Part shown: piece by piece, positions 61,318-64,000 of the stretch
How the letters are laid out: each line of letters opens with the position of its first letter
How positions within the stretch are numbered: position 1 is the stretch's first letter
Position numbers and translations under genes: made by a program
Origin: Alcanivorax profundi
GTDB lineage: Bacteria > Pseudomonadota > Gammaproteobacteria > Pseudomonadales > Alcanivoracaceae
Assembly: GCF_003597125.1 (NCBI RefSeq)
Contig: NZ_QYYA01000005.1
Location: forward strand, 1 to 64,000
Reading direction: 5' to 3'
Length of the DNA: 64,000 bases
The notes under the pieces: generated by a model
What the model was told of the DNA's origin: nothing
Databases searched by the model: none
Seen by the model: only the letters and a program-made list of their open reading frames with translations

Positions 61318-62877
61318 TTAGCGGAAGTAATCCGCCAGATAGTCGGCGAAAGGCGGCTCGTTCACCGCTTCCCATGCCTTCTGTTCGGTAAGACTTTGCG
61401 CGGCCAGGGTTTCCAGGCGCGTGTTGGTGTCGTCACAACGCTGGCGGGACAGGAAGTGGTCGCGGTGGGCCAGGGCCTGGTTCATGGCGAACTGGAAGAA
61501 GCTTTGCTCACGGGATTCCAGTTTTTCCATGATCTGGGCAGAGGGTGTGGCATCCGGGGTGCGGACTTTTTCCTGCTGGCGGGCCAGAGCATTGGCGTAG
61601 TTGTTGCCGCCGTGGGCGCGATCAAACAGCTCAGCGATAGGCTGCATCTGTTCCAGTTTTTCGCTGGCCCATTCCTCGAAGGAGATGGATTTGCCCCAGT
61701 TGTTCAGGGCAATAGAGGTATCGCGGCCGTTGTAGACCACCTGGCGAAGGTTGTCCTTGCTGGCGTTGAGGTCGCACTTCTCCAGAAGGGGCGATTCGCG
61801 CAACAGGCAGTAGGTGGCGAACAGATCAAGAAAACGGATCTCCTGCTGATTGATGCCCACCGGCTCGAACGGGTTCAGATCCAGCGCACGGATTTCAATG
61901 TATTCAACGCCGCGTTTCTGCAGGGCAGTGGTAGGGCGCTCGCCCTTGTTGATGGTGCGCTTGGGGCGAATCGAGGAGTAGTACTCGTTTTCGATCTGCA
62001 GGATGTTGGCATTGAGCTGCTGGTACTGGCCTGCGGCATCCAGCACGCCGATTTTCTCGTAGGCGGGCTCAGGTGTCTTGATGGCATGGGTCAGTGATTG
62101 CACATACTCATCGAGGTTGTTGTAGCTGATGGCCAGGGAGGACTGGGCATTGTTCTGGTAGCCCAGATCGCTCATCCGCAGGCTGGTGGCATGGGGCTTG
62201 AACAGGGTGTGGTCGAAGGTGTCGAGCTGGTGCTCGCGACCGGCCAGAAACGACTTGCACAGTGCCGGTGAAGCGCCGAACAGGTAGACCAGTAGCCAAG
62301 AGTAACGCTGGAAATTGCGGGTCAGATCGAAGTAGCGTCGCGAGATGTACTCCTGCAATGGTGCGCTGTCGCCTTCCAGTACCTGGTTCAGTTTCCAGAA
62401 CTCTTCCGGGTAGGAAAAGTTGTAGTGGATGCCGGCGATGGTTTGCATCTTGCGGCCATAACGGTGGCCAAGCCCTTCACGGTAGACGGTCTTCATGCGA
62501 CCCACATTGGAGCTGCCGTATTGCGCCACCGGCACATCATTGTCCTTGCTGATCATGCAAGGCATGGAATTGACCCACAGCACTTCGTCACCGATGTGGC
62601 TGTACACATAGCGGTGGAGTTGTTCCAGGAACTCCAGCGGTTTGTGCAGCTCGGTGGTGGCTGGGGTGATGAACTCCAGCAGGGCTTCCGAGTAGTCGGT
62701 GGTGATGTAGGGGTGGGTCAGGGCGGAGCCCAGCGCCTGTGGGTGAGGAGTCTGGGCAAGGGTGCCATCGGTGGTAATGCGCAGGCTTTCCTTTTCGATG
62801 CCGCGACGAATGCCGGCCAGGGTGGCGGCGGCATCGGAATCCAGCAGGGCTCGGATACGTTGTTCAAGTTTGGCCAT
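61318..62877 (-). CDS. gshA: Glutamate-cysteine ligase
   Basis: Read from ATG 62877 it is 519 residues (E. coli GshA is about 518). Family blocks: GIRRGIEKESLRITTDG (Glu metal site), TTDYSEALLEFITP, QTIAGIHYNFSYPEEFW and ILQIENEYYSSIRPKR. It joins glutamate and cysteine to give gamma-glutamylcysteine, the first and rate-limiting step of glutathione synthesis. The ORF can be read upstream to 62955, but the ATG at 62877 fits the family. gshB is not in the window. Confidence 0.92.
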   Translation of the reverse strand: MAKLEQRIRALLDSDAAATLAGIRRGIEKESLRITTDGTLAQTPHPQALGSALTHPYITTDYSEALLEFITPATTELHKPLEFLEQLHRYVYSHIGDEVLWVNSMPCMISKDNDVPVAQYGSSNVGRMKTVYREGLGHRYGRKMQTIAGIHYNFSYPEEFWKLNQVLEGDSAPLQEYISRRYFDLTRNFQRYSWLLVYLFGASPALCKSFLAGREHQLDTFDHTLFKPHATSLRMSDLGYQNNAQSSLAISYNNLDEYVQSLTHAIKTPEPAYEKIGVLDAAGQYQQLNANILQIENEYYSSIRPKRTINKGERPTTALQKRGVEYIEIRALDLNPFEPVGINQQEIRFLDLFATYCLLRESPLLEKCDLNASKDNLRQVVYNGRDTSIALNNWGKSISFEEWASEKLEQMQPIAELFDRAHGGNNYANALARQQEKVRTPDATPSAQIMEKLESREQSFFQFAMNQALAHRDHFLSRQRCDDTNTRLETLAAQSLTEQKAWEAVNEPPFADYLADYFR

Positions 62878-62992
62878 AACAGGCAGTTCCGTTCTCGATA
62901 TCCGGGTGGCACGGGGCGCATTGGGCCCCTGCCTACGGGATTGTGGCCCTACCATGCATGGTCAGGGCGACAATCACCAGCGGTTGGCGGGA

Positions 62993-64000
62993 CTATTTTC
63001 CCTTCTTTTCGGCCATGGCATTGGCGAGCAGCTGGCCAAAGGAGCCGGTGCCCTTGTTGCCCTGCGGGTTGCCCTGGCCGCGGTTACCGCCCTGGCGCTG
63101 GCCACGGGGGCCATTGTTGCCTTTGCGGGGGGCGCCGCCATTGCGTGCAGGGGTGGCCCCTTTTTCGGCGGGCTGGTCGTCCATGCGCATGGTCAGGCTG
63201 ATGCGTTTGCGATCCAGGTCCACGTCCATCACCTTGACCTTGACGATGTCGCCGGGCTTCACCACATCGTGGGGATCCTCCACGAACTTGTCGGACAGGG
63301 CCGACACGTGCACCAGACCATCCTGATGAACACCGATATCGACAAAGGCGCCGAAGTTGGTCACGTTGGTTACCGTGCCTTCCAGAATCATGGATGGCTT
63401 CAGGTCCTTGAGGGTTTCGACCCCTTCCTTGAAGACCGCTGCCTTGAATTCCGGGCGCGGGTCGCGGCCGGGTTTTTCCAGCTCGCTGAGGATGTCGGTC
63501 ACGGTGGGCAGCCCGAAATTGTCGTCGGTAAAATCCACTGCGTTGACCTTCTTCAGGAAGGGCGCATCGCCGATCAGTTCCTTCAGCGGGCGGCCATGTT
63601 TTTCGGCGATCTTTTCGACCACCGGGTAGGCTTCCGGGTGAACGGAAGAGCCATCCAGCGGGTTTGCGCCGTCCATGATGCGCAGGAAGCCGGCGGCTTG
63701 TTCAAAGGTCTTGTCGCCCAGACGCGGTACCTGTTTCAGATCGACACGGGAGCCAAAGGCGCCGTTCTTTTCCCGGTAGGAGACGATGTTGCCGGCAATG
63801 GTGGCATTCAGGCCGGCAATGCGTGCCAGCAGCGGGGCGCTGGCAGTGTTCACGTCTACCCCCACCGAGTTCACACAGTCTTCCACCACGGCGTCCAGCG
63901 AGCGGGACAGTTTGACCTGGCTGACGTCGTGCTGGTACTGGCCCACCCCGATGGCTTTCGGGTCGATTTTCACCAGCTCGGCCAGCGGGTCTTGCAGACG
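62993..64000 (-). CDS. tex: Tex family RNA-binding protein, 3' part
   Basis: The gene runs off the right edge; 335 C-terminal residues are present. They begin in the Tex helix-hairpin-helix region ([14 protein letters not shown], then [20 protein letters not shown]) and continue through the S1 RNA-binding domain ([28 protein letters not shown]) to a Gly/Arg/Asn-rich tail ([14 protein letters not shown]). Tex is a conserved nucleic-acid-binding protein involved in transcription and stress tolerance. The catalytic-like N-terminal YqgF domain is outside the window. Confidence 0.92.
   Translation of the reverse strand, partial: RLQDPLAELVKIDPKAIGVGQYQHDVSQVKLSRSLDAVVEDCVNSVGVDVNTASAPLLARIAGLNATIAGNIVSYREKNGAFGSRVDLKQVPRLGDKTFEQAAGFLRIMDGANPLDGSSVHPEAYPVVEKIAEKHGRPLKELIGDAPFLKKVNAVDFTDDNFGLPTVTDILSELEKPGRDPRPEFKAAVFKEGVETLKDLKPSMILEGTVTNVTNFGAFVDIGVHQDGLVHVSALSDKFVEDPHDVVKPGDIVKVKVMDVDLDRKRISLTMRMDDQPAEKGATPARNGGAPRKGNNGPRGQRQGGNRGQGNPQGNKGTGSFGQLLANAMAEKKGK

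Noticed and set aside
1-64000. tRNA, rRNA and riboswitch genes
   Set aside because: No cloverleaf-type, ribosomal or recognised riboswitch sequence was found by eye; a covariance-model search would settle it.

Overview
The window looks like chromosomal DNA of a marine gammaproteobacterium, most probably Alcanivorax or a close relative. The evidence is gene content (BCCT transporter, NhaD antiporter, imelysin-type iron locus, MacAB pump, BioA, Rsd/AlgQ, DsbB, GshA, Tex), gene order and GC-rich core genes. The genus is an inference from protein resemblance, not a measurement.

Positions 1-4640 are different: AT-richer and built as a mobile integron cassette array. The right end of an IS3-like element cuts into a first cassette gene. 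A run of small same-strand genes follows, separated by nine attC-like sites (a ...TAAC box paired with a downstream GGCGTTR box). Cargo includes a DUF6188-like protein, an acyl-carrier-like DUF1493 protein lacking the carrier serine, a degenerate pentapeptide-like protein, three small membrane proteins, a frameshifted gene and a glyoxalase-fold (VOC) protein. No integrase gene lies in the window; by orientation it should lie to the left.

Positions 4993-16562 hold the most unusual locus. A secreted giant of about 2376 residues has ankyrin, helical-repeat, YD-like and propeller segments and ends in a CHAT (caspase-like) protease domain. A caspase-family (C14) protein with a DUF4384-like tail and a tiny cysteine-containing secreted protein follow. 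An anti-sigma-like membrane protein and a divergent sigma-70-family factor converge on them. A module of two caspase-like proteases under a dedicated sigma factor is the leading candidate for an undescribed system.

Positions 16714-24599 carry a BetT-type transporter, a DUF2059-like secreted protein, REP-like repeats and a tightly overlapped four-gene operon (DUF3348, DUF802/MotA-like with a very long coiled tail, MotB/OmpA-like, DUF2894). That operon resembles the ZorAB ion-driven motor in plan. Positions 24617-30101 hold a PLD-family lipoprotein, an Omp85-like barrel, small proteins, a GNAT enzyme and NhaD. Positions 30281-35331 are an iron locus: a Fur-box-like site, imelysin, di-haem oxidoreductase, second imelysin and DUF1513. 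A MerR regulator with a divergent cation transporter, DUF3820, DUF4336, and a macA-macB-outer-membrane-factor operon extend to 42193.

Positions 42446-52209 include a deacetylase-family protein, CbiX, an LpxR-like lipid A deacylase, a thiolase, and a DUF4331/lipoprotein/TPR/HupE operon divergent from an ECF sigma and anti-sigma pair. From 52269 to the end come an ABC-F protein, bioA, a ParA-like ATPase, an FKBP lipoprotein, an Rsd/AlgQ protein, the LrgA/LrgB pair, dsbB, an RMF-like protein, gshA and the 3' part of tex. Several non-coding repeat families occur between genes: REP-like units, a MITE-like element after bioA, hyphenated CTCTGTGCC palindromes and a perfect 7-bp tandem repeat.
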